Assembly: GCF_001620265.1 (NCBI RefSeq)
Contig: NZ_CP012661.1
Span: 3,950,501-4,014,500 of the forward strand
Origin: Frigidibacter mobilis
Lineage (GTDB): Bacteria; Pseudomonadota; Alphaproteobacteria; Rhodobacterales; Rhodobacteraceae
Direction: 5' to 3'
Length of the DNA stretch: 64,000 nt
In this document: one piece after another, positions 35,108-44,658 of the stretch
Layout: the number at the start of each line of letters is the position of its first letter
Numbering within the stretch: position 1 is the stretch's first letter
Translations under genes and position numbers: made by a program
Notes under the pieces: model-generated
What the model saw: only the letters and a program-made list of their open reading frames with translations
Databases searched by the model: none
Told to the model about the DNA's origin: nothing

Positions 35108-36228
35108 CCTCCTGCCGGTTCAAACACAATATCACGGGTCACGATGATCCTGACCGGAAAGCCGGGCCGGATGGTCAGCGTCGGCGCGACCTGCAATTGG
35201 CGTTGCACGATCTGCTGGCCTGCCTGATTGATGGTATCCTGCGCGCCATCGCGGATGGCCTGGACCAGCCGATCCTCATCGCTGGAGGCAAGTTCGGCCC
35301 CCACGGCAAGCAGCGTGGAGAGGCCCGCCGCCCGCATCAGATCCCACCAATGGTAATCGACGCCATCTTCAAGACCCGCATAACCGCTGGCATCCGCGCC
35401 TGGCAGGCTCTCCAGAACGATCGACCGGCCACCGGGAAGGATCAGTCGGTTCCAGACCAGCAGAACCCGGCGCTGGCCGAAGGTTACATCGTCATCATAC
35501 TGCCCTATGATGCGCGTGCCCTGCGGGATGAGGAGCAGGCTGCCGGTCGGGCTGTCGTAGACGTTTTCCGTGACTTGCGCGGTGATTTGGCCGGGAAGGT
35601 CAGAGCGGATGCCGGTGATCAGGGCGGCCGGGATGACGGCCCCGGCCTGAAGAATATAGGGGGACGCCGGCGGCGCGACACGATCCGGGGAAACGGTCTG
35701 ACGATCCACCGGGCCGTTCAGGAAACCCGTGGCACCATCCTGCGGCCCGGCAACGCCACCGAGATCGAGCCCGCCAAGCCCTGCCAGCGCCGGTCCCGCT
35801 CCTGTGCCGGTGCGCGGACCGGCCTGGAAGAATACGTTGCTCAGCCGGGCTGCTTCTTCCTCGGCAAGGCGGCGCTGCTCCTCGGGATCGACCGACGGCG
35901 CGGTCATGGGCGGAGGAACAACGGGCTGGCCCCGGTTTTGCGCCTCAAGGATCGGACGCCCGAGATCCCCGGGCAGGGCCGGTCCCAGCACCGGACCGGT
36001 ATAGTCGCGCGGCAGTTCGGCAAGGCCATCTGCGGTAGGCCGGTTCTCGGTCGAGTAGAGCTCGCCACCGACTGTTCCGGCGTCACGGGTCTGCAGGGCG
36101 TAGATCAGCGCGCCGCCGATGCCGAGCAAGGCGACAGCGCCGACGCCCGCCAACATTTTGCGGGACAGGCGGGTGACGCGGGGCGCATCGGCGCGCAGCC
36201 GCATGGGGGTGGCTGGTTTCTCGGTCAT
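35104..36228 (-). CDS. trbI: TrbI (VirB10-like) type IV secretion protein
   Basis: 374-residue inner-membrane-anchored protein spanning the periplasm in the mating channel. One helix (about 28-46), a proline-rich region, then the VirB10 beta-barrel domain: SPYILQAGAVIPAALITGI, LLIPQGTRIIGQYD and the conserved C-terminal IIVTRDIVF. Overlaps trbG and DUF2274 by 4 bases each. Confidence 0.92.
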   Translation of the reverse strand: MTEKPATPMRLRADAPRVTRLSRKMLAGVGAVALLGIGGALIYALQTRDAGTVGGELYSTENRPTADGLAELPRDYTGPVLGPALPGDLGRPILEAQNRGQPVVPPPMTAPSVDPEEQRRLAEEEAARLSNVFFQAGPRTGTGAGPALAGLGGLDLGGVAGPQDGATGFLNGPVDRQTVSPDRVAPPASPYILQAGAVIPAALITGIRSDLPGQITAQVTENVYDSPTGSLLLIPQGTRIIGQYDDDVTFGQRRVLLVWNRLILPGGRSIVLESLPGADASGYAGLEDGVDYHWWDLMRAAGLSTLLAVGAELASSDEDRLVQAIRDGAQDTINQAGQQIVQRQLQVAPTLTIRPGFPVRIIVTRDIVFEPAGG

Positions 36229-37253
36229 GTCGGCGATCCTCTCCCCGTTGGCGCAGATGTAGCGGCCTCAGCCTGCGTCGGTTCCATGCGGATGATCCTG
36301 ACGACCTGCTGACGATCGCCGCTGCCAAGTCGCAGCTCGGCCGCGCCAAACAGCCGGTCCACGATCAGGACATTCAGATGAACGCGGGAATTGACGATCT
36401 GCGGCTCGCCGTCGCTGCCTAGAACGAAAAGGGGCGGCATCTCACCCTGAACGATCCCGCGCGGGAAGACGACATAAGCACGGCGGCCATCATCAAAAAC
36501 GGCAACGGGGCGCCAGGGTGGGCTCTCGCCCGGAAGCTGCAAGCCATAGCGATAGTTGCGGGCGGACTCGGCAGGAATGACAGGGGCAGCAGGCACGCTC
36601 GGACGCTGGCCGGGCGGCGGCGCGGGATAGGACCAGGCCACAGCAGGCATGTAGAGCGCCTCGCGGGCACGCAGCTCGATCATGTAGATGCGCCGGTCGG
36701 TGGTGATGACGAGGTTGGTGGAAATGTCCGGCCGCGTCGGCTTGACGAGGATCTGGACCCGGTGGTTCGCGCCGCTGCCGCTTTCGGTATCGCCAATGAC
36801 CCAGCGGGCGGTGTCGCCTGCCGCAATCGGCCCGGCGCCGGTCAGGCTCTCGCCCGGCTCCAGCGCAATCGTGGTGATCTGCCCGACTGCGGCGTAGACC
36901 TGATAAAGCGCGCCTTCGCTCCAGGGGTAGATCTGGATGGCGTTGTAATAGCCTTCCCGACGCGGCTCGATCCGGGCAGCGGCATTGGCGTTCTCGACCC
37001 GACCATCCGGCGTGCCGGCGGCGGTGCCACCGCGGGCGACCGTCCATGCGGGCGGAACATGCAGGGGCCGGGGCCGCGTATCTGCCACCGCCGTCGGCAC
37101 CGTTGCGGTCGGTGGCACATCGTCATCATAGCTGAACTGCGGCACCTGGTTCCTGGCACATCCCGCCAACACGGAGGCGGACAGGAGCAAAGCAGCAACA
37201 ACGGGTTTACGGAAAGCCGGGATTGCGGCTTTGCAGGGCACCATCGGGGTCAT
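36225..37253 (-). CDS. trbG: TrbG (VirB9-like) outer-membrane channel lipoprotein
   Basis: 342-residue VirB9-family protein. The start at 37253 gives a signal with lipobox VLAGC. An N-terminal domain with IQIYPWSEGALYQVYAAVGQ and a C-terminal domain YRYGL.. then DGRRAYVVFP match VirB9. It forms the outer-membrane core with TrbI. Overlaps trbF by 4 bases. Confidence 0.92.
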   Translation of the reverse strand: MTPMVPCKAAIPAFRKPVVAALLLSASVLAGCARNQVPQFSYDDDVPPTATVPTAVADTRPRPLHVPPAWTVARGGTAAGTPDGRVENANAAARIEPRREGYYNAIQIYPWSEGALYQVYAAVGQITTIALEPGESLTGAGPIAAGDTARWVIGDTESGSGANHRVQILVKPTRPDISTNLVITTDRRIYMIELRAREALYMPAVAWSYPAPPPGQRPSVPAAPVIPAESARNYRYGLQLPGESPPWRPVAVFDDGRRAYVVFPRGIVQGEMPPLFVLGSDGEPQIVNSRVHLNVLIVDRLFGAAELRLGSGDRQQVVRIIRMEPTQAEAATSAPTGRGSPT

Positions 37254-37939
37254 TGGCTCATCTCCCGCGACCATGAAATTGCGTTGACATAGATCCCGAG
37301 CGGATTGGCCCGCAGCCGCTCGGCATCCCGCGGGGCCTGGATCACGATGGTAAGGATCGCCGTCCAGCGCTCGGTGGTGGAAAGCTGACCACTCTCGAAA
37401 TGCCGCTCGGTCCAGGCAACGCGGAAACTGTCCGGCGAGGCCCGGATGACCGAGGAAACCTCGACCGCCACCTGCTGGCGGCCGACGCGGGTGAAGGGAT
37501 CATTGGTGCGGGCATGTTCGTTGAGCGCTGCGGCGCCGCGATCCGTGGTGAACTCATAGGCGCGCAGCCAGTTCTGACGCACGATGATGGCGTCCGCCGG
37601 GATCGCCCGGACCTGCTCGATGAAGCGGCCGAGAAGGAAGGCGATCTGCGGATCGGTGGGCCGGTAGTCGGCAGTGGCAGGCGCGACGGCCTGGGATTGG
37701 CCGAGACTGTCGACCTGCACCACCCAGGGCACCACGGTTCCGCGCGCAGATTGCCAGACCAGTGCCGAGGCAAAACCGGCCGAGAGGATCAGGCAGCCGA
37801 AGGCCATATAGCGCCAGTTGCGCGCCTGAACCCGGGCCGAGCCAATGCGCTCATCCCAGACCTGTGCCGCCTTCTGATAGGGTGTCTCTGGTTGCGGCAC
37901 CTTGCCGAAATGGGTGGATGGACGTTTGAAAATGTTCAT
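37250..37939 (-). CDS. trbF: TrbF (VirB8-like) type IV secretion protein
   Basis: 229-residue protein with one helix (about 43-65) and a periplasmic VirB8 domain. The N-terminus NIFKRPSTHFGKVPQPETPY and the VVPWVVQVD motif after the helix are typical for TrbF. Coupled to trbL and trbG by ATGA overlaps. Confidence 0.92.
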   Translation of the reverse strand: MNIFKRPSTHFGKVPQPETPYQKAAQVWDERIGSARVQARNWRYMAFGCLILSAGFASALVWQSARGTVVPWVVQVDSLGQSQAVAPATADYRPTDPQIAFLLGRFIEQVRAIPADAIIVRQNWLRAYEFTTDRGAAALNEHARTNDPFTRVGRQQVAVEVSSVIRASPDSFRVAWTERHFESGQLSTTERWTAILTIVIQAPRDAERLRANPLGIYVNAISWSREMSQ

Positions 37940-39297
37940 ATGCGGTCACTTTCGGAAAGGCTGATCGAGGAACCGCCGCCACGGCTGTCGCCGGAGCGGA
38001 CGGCATGGGCGGCAACCCTGACGCCCTGGCTCATGGCGCGGCTGCGCTGCATGCGCTGTGCCCAAGCGGGCGGGCCACCGGCTGGGGCCGGATCATTGGG
38101 TGCGGATGGCGCGCCACCAACAGTTCCCATCGAGGTGCTGCCGCCGCTGGCGGCGAAGCCGCCCCGCACCCCTCCCGCATGGCTGGATTTGAGGCTCTCG
38201 GCGGCGCGGGATGCCGCACGTTTCAGGGGTGATGCGGCAGCGGATGCGCCGGCCCGGGCAACACCACCGAGACCTGCAGCAACACCCGCACCGCCGGTCG
38301 CGCTCATCGATCCCAGGGTATAGGCAGAGGCTGTGGCACCTGCGGCAAATGCCCCGCCACGTGCCAGGGCCGCGCCACCAGAGAGGGCAGCACCGCCGCC
38401 GCGTGCGGCCAGCATGGTCGCGCCGCCAGCGGCAACGGCGGCCCCGCCGACCGCGAGGCCGGTCCCGACGGCAGCACCAGCGCTGAGCTGGGGACCGCCC
38501 GAGACAAGGCCGGAGGCGATGCCGGGTCCGAAGATGCCGAGACCGAGAAGGGAAAGGGCCGCCAGCACGATGGCCATGGCGTCGTCGATCGTCGGTGTCG
38601 CGCCACCGAAGCCGGCGGTGAACTGGCCAAACAGGGTCGAGCCGATGCCAATGATCACGGCGAGGACCAGCACCTTGATGCCGCTGGAGACGACATTGCC
38701 CAGCACCCGCTCGGCCATGAAGGCGGTTTTGCCGAAGAGGCCAAAGGGGATCAGCACGAAGCCCGCGAGCGTGGTCAGCTTGAACTCTATCAGCGTGACG
38801 AAGAGCTGCACGGCGAGAATGAAGAAGGCGAGGATCACAAGCGCCCAGGCGAAGAACAGGCAGAGGATCTGCACCAGATTCTCGAAGACCGCGATCCAGC
38901 CCATCAGGTCGGAGATGGAGTCGAGCAGCGGCCGGCCGGCATCCAGGCCGATCTGGGCGACGCGGCCCGGCCGCAGCAGATCCGCCGCCGAGAACCCGGT
39001 GCCCGAGGCCATGAGGCCGAGACCGGCGAAGCTTTCGAAGACGATGCGAGCAAGATTGTTCCAGTTGGAGATGATATAGGCGAAGACCCCGACGAAGATG
39101 GTTTTCTTCACGAGGCGGGCCAGGATGTCGTCATCGGCACCCCAGGCCCAGAACAGCGCTGCGAGCGTTACGTCGATGACGATCAGCGTCGTGGCGATGA
39201 AGGCGACCTCGCCACCCAGCAGACCGAAGCCGGAGTCGATATAGCTGGTGAAGATGCCGAGAAAGCTGTCGATGACGCCGGTTCCACCCATGATCAC
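37936..39297 (-). CDS. trbL: TrbL (VirB6-like) polytopic membrane protein
   Basis: 453-residue mating-channel protein with about seven helices over residues 1-265. A long glycine-, alanine- and serine-rich low-complexity tail follows (about 270-453). The TrbL signature GGEVAFIATTLIVIDVTLAAL is near the N-terminus. Overlaps trbK-alt and trbF by 4 bases. Confidence 0.9.
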   Translation of the reverse strand: MIMGGTGVIDSFLGIFTSYIDSGFGLLGGEVAFIATTLIVIDVTLAALFWAWGADDDILARLVKKTIFVGVFAYIISNWNNLARIVFESFAGLGLMASGTGFSAADLLRPGRVAQIGLDAGRPLLDSISDLMGWIAVFENLVQILCLFFAWALVILAFFILAVQLFVTLIEFKLTTLAGFVLIPFGLFGKTAFMAERVLGNVVSSGIKVLVLAVIIGIGSTLFGQFTAGFGGATPTIDDAMAIVLAALSLLGLGIFGPGIASGLVSGGPQLSAGAAVGTGLAVGGAAVAAGGATMLAARGGGAALSGGAALARGGAFAAGATASAYTLGSMSATGGAGVAAGLGGVARAGASAAASPLKRAASRAAESLKSSHAGGVRGGFAASGGSTSMGTVGGAPSAPNDPAPAGGPPAWAQRMQRSRAMSQGVRVAAHAVRSGDSRGGGSSISLSESDRI

Positions 39298-39596
39298 TGC
39301 CCTCCAATTGGGCCAGCACCAGGTTGGGCAGGTGTGGAAGGCGCAGGTGCCCGTCCCAGAAAGCGGTCACGGTTCCCCGCCCAGATGCCAAGGCACTCCT
39401 CATCCTCGGCAGCCGCCTCGCCCATTTCCTGGCAGCGCCGCAGCTCAAGGCGAAGCGGATCCGCCGGTGCCTGAAGCGCCGGGGTGGAAGGAGCTGGCGT
39501 CGATACATCCTCACGCGTCATCTCGATGACCGCCGCAGTGATCGCGATAGCGGCGAACACCACGGCGGCGATCCGGGCCAGCACCTTCCCTTCCAT
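39294..39596 (-). CDS. TrbK-alt, probable entry-exclusion protein
   Basis: 100-residue protein with an N-terminal helix (about 5-25) and a short periplasmic part with two cysteines in LRRCQEMGEAAAEDEECLGIW, a pattern seen in the alternative TrbK of Tn4371-type elements. The position between trbJ and trbL is standard. Exclusion of duplicate transfer is the presumed role. Confidence 0.8.
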   Translation of the reverse strand: MEGKVLARIAAVVFAAIAITAAVIEMTREDVSTPAPSTPALQAPADPLRLELRRCQEMGEAAAEDEECLGIWAGNRDRFLGRAPAPSTPAQPGAGPIGGQ

Positions 39597-39613
39597 GATC
39601 TGCCCTCCCGGTA

Positions 39614-40396
39614 TCAGTTGAACATGCGGGCGTTGCCGGGCTGATAGCCCGTGCCCGGCGTCAGGAAGCGCTCGCGCTGGATGCGGCCCTGTTCAGCGGC
39701 GGTCGCTCGTTCGGCCTCGGTCAGCGCCTCGGCGCGGCCATTGGCCGAGATCACCGCGATCAGGTCGGAGAGCTGTTGCGACTGGAGGGCGAGCAACTGG
39801 TTGCCTGCCTGGGTCGCTTGCAGTGCGCCGGTCGCGCCCTGGCTCTCGCCAACCAAAGCGGCCATCTCGGCGCGATTGCTGTCGATATTGCCGACGACGC
39901 CGGCCTGAACGCGCATGGCATCCTGCAGGCCGCCAACGGTGTTTTCCCAACGGCTGCGCGCATCCGCGATCATCTGAGTGTCAGTCGCGGTCAGAGACAG
40001 ATTGCCGTAGTCCTGCTGGAACATCTGGTCGATGTTTTGCACGTCGAAGGCGATATTCTGGGCCTGGCCCAGAAGCTGCTGGGTGCGGCTCACGTTCTGT
40101 TGCAACGCCTGGAGCGAGCTATAAGGCAGGCTCGTGAGATTGCGGGCCTGGTTGATCAGCATCTGCGCCTCGTTCTGGAGCGAGGTGATCTGATTGTTGA
40201 TCTGCTCCAGCGTCCGTGCGGCCGTCAGCAGGTTCTCGGCATGGTTGGTCGGGTCGTAAACGATCCGGCCGAACCCTCCGAAGAAGGCATGGGCCGGCGA
40301 CGTGAATACCGGGGCGAGTGTCATCGGTGCAGCAAGCGTCAGGGCGAGAGCGCTTGCGCTAGCCATGCGCAGGATGGGCCGCGTACTGCGGGTCAT
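39614..40396 (-). CDS. trbJ: TrbJ (VirB5-like) pilus-associated protein
   Basis: 260-residue exported protein with a signal peptide (to about 38, ending AHA), then FGRIVYDPTNHAEN and long helical coiled segments rich in glutamine. Typical TrbJ. Overlaps trbE by 4 bases. Confidence 0.9.
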   Translation of the reverse strand: MTRSTRPILRMASASALALTLAAPMTLAPVFTSPAHAFFGGFGRIVYDPTNHAENLLTAARTLEQINNQITSLQNEAQMLINQARNLTSLPYSSLQALQQNVSRTQQLLGQAQNIAFDVQNIDQMFQQDYGNLSLTATDTQMIADARSRWENTVGGLQDAMRVQAGVVGNIDSNRAEMAALVGESQGATGALQATQAGNQLLALQSQQLSDLIAVISANGRAEALTEAERATAAEQGRIQRERFLTPGTGYQPGNARMFN

Positions 40397-42903
40397 GGGG
40401 TGATCTCCTCTTCGTCTGGGGTAAAGTTGACCCCGTCATCCAGGATCGTGACGGGGGGCGTCTCCTCGAGGACATCCGCGAGGTTGGTGAGGTTCGGGAT
40501 CAGATCGGCCGCCCAACCGACGCCACGAGCGCGCAGCCAGGCGTCGAGGAAGCCATCGCGCCCGTGGGTGGCGAGAATCTCGGCGATCATCGCCTGATCC
40601 GATTTGGAGGAGGCCGCGCAAAGAGCGAGGCCGACCTCGGACAGGCCGAGGTCGAAGAGCCGGTTGCCGCGCCGCGATTGGCAGTAATAGTCCCGCTTGG
40701 GCGTCGCCCGCGCCAGGATCTCGATCTGGCGGTCGTTCAACCCGAACCTGCGATAGATCGCGGTGATCTGCGGCTCGATGGCGCGCTCATTGGGCAGCAG
40801 GAGCCGGGTCGGGCAGGACTCGATGATCGCCGGGGCGATAGTGCTACCATCGATATCCGACAGGCTTTGCGTGGCGAAGATGACGCTGGCGTTCTTCTTG
40901 CGCAGCGTTTTCAGCCATTCACGAAGTTGGCCCGAGAAGCCGTCATCATCGAGCGCCAGCCAGCCCTCGTCGATGATCAGCAGAGTTGGCCGGCCATCGA
41001 GCCGGTCGCCGATGCGGTGAAACAGATAGGAGAGGACCGCCGGCGCCGCGCCGGTGCCAACCAACCCCTCGATCTCGAACGCCTGGACATCGGCGGTGCC
41101 GAGATGCTCGACCTCGGCATCGAGCAGCCTGCCATAGGGTCCACCGACGCAGTAGGAGCGCAGGGCCTGCTTCAGATCATTGGATTGCAGCAACACGGCA
41201 AAGCCGGTGATGGTCCGCTCTCCGATGGGGGCAGAGGCAAGCGAGGTCAGCGCCGTCCAGAGATGTTCCTTCACCTCGGGCGTGATCGGGATGTTCTCGC
41301 GCATCAGGATCGCGACGATCCAGTCGGCGGCCCAGGCCCGCTCCGCGGTCTCGTGAATCCGGGCCAGCGGTTGCAGTGAGACCGACGCCTCAGATGCATC
41401 TGTCAGTTCGCCGCCGAGATCATGCCAGTCCCCTTGCATCGCGAGGGCCGAGGCGCGAATCGAGCCGCCGAAATCGAAGGCGAAGATCTGGCTGCGCGCG
41501 TAGCGGCGGAACTGGAGCGCCATCAGCGCCAGCAGCACGGATTTACCAGCGCCAGTTGGGCCGACAACGAGGGTATGGCCGACATCGCCGACATGGAGGG
41601 AAAACCGGAACGGGGTCGAACCTTCCGTGCGGCCATAAAGTAGCGGAGGCCCATTGAAGTGTTCGTCCCGTTCCGGCCCCGCCCATACCGCGCTGGAGGG
41701 CACCATATGGGCAAGGTTGAGCGTCGAGACCGGGGGTTGGCGGACATTAGCATAGGCATGCCCCGGCAGGCTGCCGAGCCAGGCGTCGACGGCATTGACC
41801 GTCTCGACCATGACGCTGAAGTCGCGGGACTGGACGATCTTCTCGACAAGCCGCAGTTTTTCGTCGGCACGGCGGGCATCTTCATCCCAGACCGTGATGG
41901 TGGCCGTCACATAGGCCATGCCCGCCAGGTCCGCGCCGAGCTCCTGCAGGGCCATGTCGGCGTCAGCGGACTTGTTCGCCGCATCGGTATCGACCAGCGC
42001 GGATTGCTCGTTGGTCATCACCTCCTTGAGGATCGCGGCGATGGACTTGCGTTTAGCGAACCACTGCCGACGGATCTTGGTCAGGAGTTTCGTCGCGTCG
42101 GTCTTGTCCATCAGAATGGCGCGGGTGGACCAGCGATAGGGAAAGGCGAGCCGGTTCATCTCGTCGAGCAGGCCGGGCGTGGTCGTGCCCGGAAACCCGG
42201 TGATAGTCAGAATCCGCAGGTGCTGGTTGCCCAGACGCGGTTCCAGCCCGCCGGTCAGCGGCTGATCGGCCAGCAGCGCATCGAGATAGACTGGGGTTTC
42301 CGGCACGCAGACGCGATGCCGATTGGTCGAGATGGTGGAATGAAGATAGGTCAGCGTGCCCGCATCGTCGAGCCAGCGGCATTCCGGCATGAAGCCATCA
42401 AGCAACGCCAGCACGCGGTCGGTGCGGTCGATGAAGCCGCGTACCTGTTCCCAGGGGTTCACTCCCGAGGTCTCACGACCCTCGTAAAGCCAGGATTCCG
42501 AGCGGGCGGAATCCTCGGCAGGCGGGAGCCAGAGGAAGGTGAGAAAATAGCCGGAGACAAAATGGCTGCCTTCCTCCTCGAAATCGGCTTTCCGCTCGGC
42601 GTCCACCAGCGCGGAGGCCGGATCGGGAAACCGGCCTGCCGGATAGGTCGCGGCCTCTGTCCGCTGTGCTTCGACGAAGATGGCCCAGCCCGAGCCGAGG
42701 CGGCGGAAGGCGTTGTTCAACCGCCCGGCCACTGCAACCAGTTCCGCCGCCACGGCAGAATCCAGATCCGGACCACGAAACTTCGCGGTCCGCTGGAATG
42801 ACCCGTCCTTGTTGAGGACCGCCCCCTCCCCGACCAGCGCCACCCAGGGCAAATAGTCGGCGAGGCGGGATGCGGTGCGGCGGTATTCTGCAAGATTCAT
42901 CAT
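40393..42903 (-). CDS. trbE: TrbE (VirB4-like) mating-channel ATPase
   Basis: 836-residue cytoplasmic ATPase that powers pilus and channel assembly. The N-terminal half is CagE/VirB4-like. The C-terminal half has Walker A GPTGAGKS and Walker B LLIIDEGWLAL. Full family length. The start ATGATG lies 11 bases after the trbD stop. It is one of only two transport ATPases left, since trbB is missing. Confidence 0.94.
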   Translation of the reverse strand: MMNLAEYRRTASRLADYLPWVALVGEGAVLNKDGSFQRTAKFRGPDLDSAVAAELVAVAGRLNNAFRRLGSGWAIFVEAQRTEAATYPAGRFPDPASALVDAERKADFEEEGSHFVSGYFLTFLWLPPAEDSARSESWLYEGRETSGVNPWEQVRGFIDRTDRVLALLDGFMPECRWLDDAGTLTYLHSTISTNRHRVCVPETPVYLDALLADQPLTGGLEPRLGNQHLRILTITGFPGTTTPGLLDEMNRLAFPYRWSTRAILMDKTDATKLLTKIRRQWFAKRKSIAAILKEVMTNEQSALVDTDAANKSADADMALQELGADLAGMAYVTATITVWDEDARRADEKLRLVEKIVQSRDFSVMVETVNAVDAWLGSLPGHAYANVRQPPVSTLNLAHMVPSSAVWAGPERDEHFNGPPLLYGRTEGSTPFRFSLHVGDVGHTLVVGPTGAGKSVLLALMALQFRRYARSQIFAFDFGGSIRASALAMQGDWHDLGGELTDASEASVSLQPLARIHETAERAWAADWIVAILMRENIPITPEVKEHLWTALTSLASAPIGERTITGFAVLLQSNDLKQALRSYCVGGPYGRLLDAEVEHLGTADVQAFEIEGLVGTGAAPAVLSYLFHRIGDRLDGRPTLLIIDEGWLALDDDGFSGQLREWLKTLRKKNASVIFATQSLSDIDGSTIAPAIIESCPTRLLLPNERAIEPQITAIYRRFGLNDRQIEILARATPKRDYYCQSRRGNRLFDLGLSEVGLALCAASSKSDQAMIAEILATHGRDGFLDAWLRARGVGWAADLIPNLTNLADVLEETPPVTILDDGVNFTPDEEEITP

Positions 42904-42913
42904 GGCGGGGGCC

Positions 42914-43195
42914 TCACACCGAAAGATGGCCGGGGATACGCAGATGGCGGCGCGCCACCTCGACGAAGAGCGGATCGCGCTTGGCGGCCCAGACGGCGGC
43001 GATATGACCTACGGCCCAGATCAGGATGCCGACGAGCCAGAGCTGCAGGCCGAGGCCGACCGCGCCGGCCAGCGTGCCATTCAGGATGGCAACGGAGCGC
43101 GGCGCGCCACCGAGCAGGATCGGCTCGGTCAGGGCGCGGTGAACCGGGACGCTGTATCCCGGCACCGCGTCGAGGGCCTCGAAACTCACGGCCAT
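42914..43195 (-). CDS. trbD: TrbD (VirB3-like) membrane protein
   Basis: 93-residue inner-membrane protein with two adjacent helices (about 30-70). GYSVPVHRALTEPILLGGAPR is a TrbD-typical N-terminus. The start overlaps the trbC stop by one base (TGATG), so it remains coupled to the truncated trbC. Confidence 0.88.
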   Translation of the reverse strand: MAVSFEALDAVPGYSVPVHRALTEPILLGGAPRSVAILNGTLAGAVGLGLQLWLVGILIWAVGHIAAVWAAKRDPLFVEVARRHLRIPGHLSV

Positions 43196-43349
43196 CAGAT
43201 CAGCGCTCCACCGCCGAAGCTGAAGAAGCTGAGGAAGAAAGAACTGGCCGCGAAGGCGATGGAGATGCCGAAGACGATCTGGATCAGCCGACGGAAACCG
43301 CCGCCGGTATCGCCGAAGGCCAGCGTCAGGCTGGCCTGCCCCGATTGGG
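43195..43349 (-). pseudogene. trbC: trbC (VirB2-like pilin) 3' fragment, truncated by IS element
   Basis: Only the last about 50 codons remain: GGGFRRLIQIVFGISIAFAA followed by SSFFLSFFSFGGGALI, the second helix and C-terminus of TrbC. The signal peptide and first helix are gone; the sequence changes to the IS end at 43350. Without an intact pilin, conjugation should fail unless another copy exists. Confidence 0.88.
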
Positions 43350-43365
43350 TGGTCCGGTCTCAACC

Positions 43366-44279
43366 TTAGTGCATAATAGGTCTTGGCGCTACGACGGGCG
43401 TGGCCGGCGAAGCGGTTCCGGGTGGCGAAGCCGGCCACTGCACTGCCTCTGGCGCCGGGGGTCGATAGCCCAGTGATGAGTGCGGGCGCCTGGTGTTGTA
43501 GTGCCGTCGCCAGCTCTCGATGACGATCTTCGCCTCGGCGAGGCTGTAGAAGATTTCGCCGTTCAAAAGCTCGTCACGGAGTTTGGCGTTGAAGCTCTCG
43601 CAATAGCCGTTCTCCCACGGGCTGCCCGGTTCAATGAAGGCGGTCCTGGCGCCGACAGCGGCGATCCACTCCCGGACCGCCTTCGCCACGAACTCGGGAC
43701 CGTTGTCAGACCTCACATGGTCAGGCACGCCGCGCAGGATGAACAGGTCGGACAGGACGTCGATGACATCCGTTGACCGCAATCTGCGATCGATGCGGAT
43801 CGCCAGGCACTCCGAGTGAACTCGTCAATCAGGTTAAGCATGCGGAACTTTCTCCCATCATGGGTCCGGCTTTCGACGAAGTCGTAGGACCAGACGTGGT
43901 TTGGACGCTCAGGCCGCAGGCGGATGCAAGACCCGTCGTTCAACCATTGCCGTCCCCTCTTCGGCTGTTTCTGCGGGACTTTCAGCCCCTCCCGCCGCCA
44001 AATCCGCTCGACCCGTTTGACGTTCACCGCCCATCCGGCCTCCCGCAGCAGGGCGGTGATCCGCCGGTAGCCGTAGCGGCCGTACTCTGAAGCGAGCGCG
44101 ATGATGTCCGCGGTCAGTGCGTCTTCATCGGCCCGGCCTCGCGGCACCTTGCGCTGGGTCGAGCGGTGCTGCCCCAACACGCGGCAGGCGAACCGCTCGG
44201 ACACGCCGAGCTTCAGCCTGACGTGGTCGATGCAAGCGCGGCGGCGGGCGGGGCTCAGAAGTTTCCCGAGGCGGCCTCC
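43366..44279 (-). pseudogene. IS3-family transposase OrfB (DDE domain), one frameshift
   Basis: Retroviral-type integrase catalytic domain. The first D lies in YDFVESRTHDG, the second in SDNGPEF, and E in ENGYCESF; the C-terminus ends RPHSSLGYRPP. The frame breaks at 43812-43813, where one base is missing (restored: DEFTRECLAIRIDRRL). No ATG is evident at the 5' end, so expression probably relies on -1 frameshifting from OrfA as in this family; start approximate. Confidence 0.83.
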
Positions 44280-44533
44280 CGAAGGATCAGCTTCTCGAGC
44301 GTCAGATCGGAGACGGCCTTCCGCAGCCGCTCGTTCTCCTTCTCCAGTTCCTTCAGGCGTTTTACCTGGTCGGTCTTCAGGCCGCCGAACTCCTTCCGCC
44401 ACCGATAGTAGGTGAACTGCGTCACGCCGATCGAGCGAACCGCCTCCGCCACCGAGCGGCCTTGCGATACCAACACATCGACCTGCCGGAGCTTCGAAAC
44501 AATCTCTTCCGGCTTGTGCTTCTTCTGGGGCAT
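44255..44533 (-). CDS. IS3-family transposase OrfA (helix-turn-helix)
   Basis: 92-residue DNA-binding part with a helix-turn-helix ([20 protein letters not shown]) followed by a leucine-zipper helix ([19 protein letters not shown]). Overlaps the OrfB frame at its 3' end. Confidence 0.88.
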   Translation of the reverse strand: MPQKKHKPEEIVSKLRQVDVLVSQGRSVAEAVRSIGVTQFTYYRWRKEFGGLKTDQVKRLKELEKENERLRKAVSDLTLEKLILREAASGNF

Positions 44534-44658
44534 TCCTTCGTCCTCCTCTGGCTCAAAAGCCTACTTCAGCGAGGACCACTTTTCAGGGGGCAGACCAGAT
44601 GGCCGCCCCTTCATCCCCGCACCGTAACGCCCGCCGCATCCTGACCGGAGACCAGCCC

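Larger units (their letters stand above)
43350..44597 (-). mobile_element. IS3-family insertion sequence, IS407-like
   Basis: 1248-base element with two consecutive reading frames typical of the IS3 family. Outer ends begin TGGTCYG: TGGTCTGCCCCC reading inward from 44597 and TGGTCCGGTCTC reading inward from 43350. The four bases outside the ends (TGGG and GATG) differ, so no target duplication is present, which indicates rearrangement after insertion. Confidence 0.8.
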
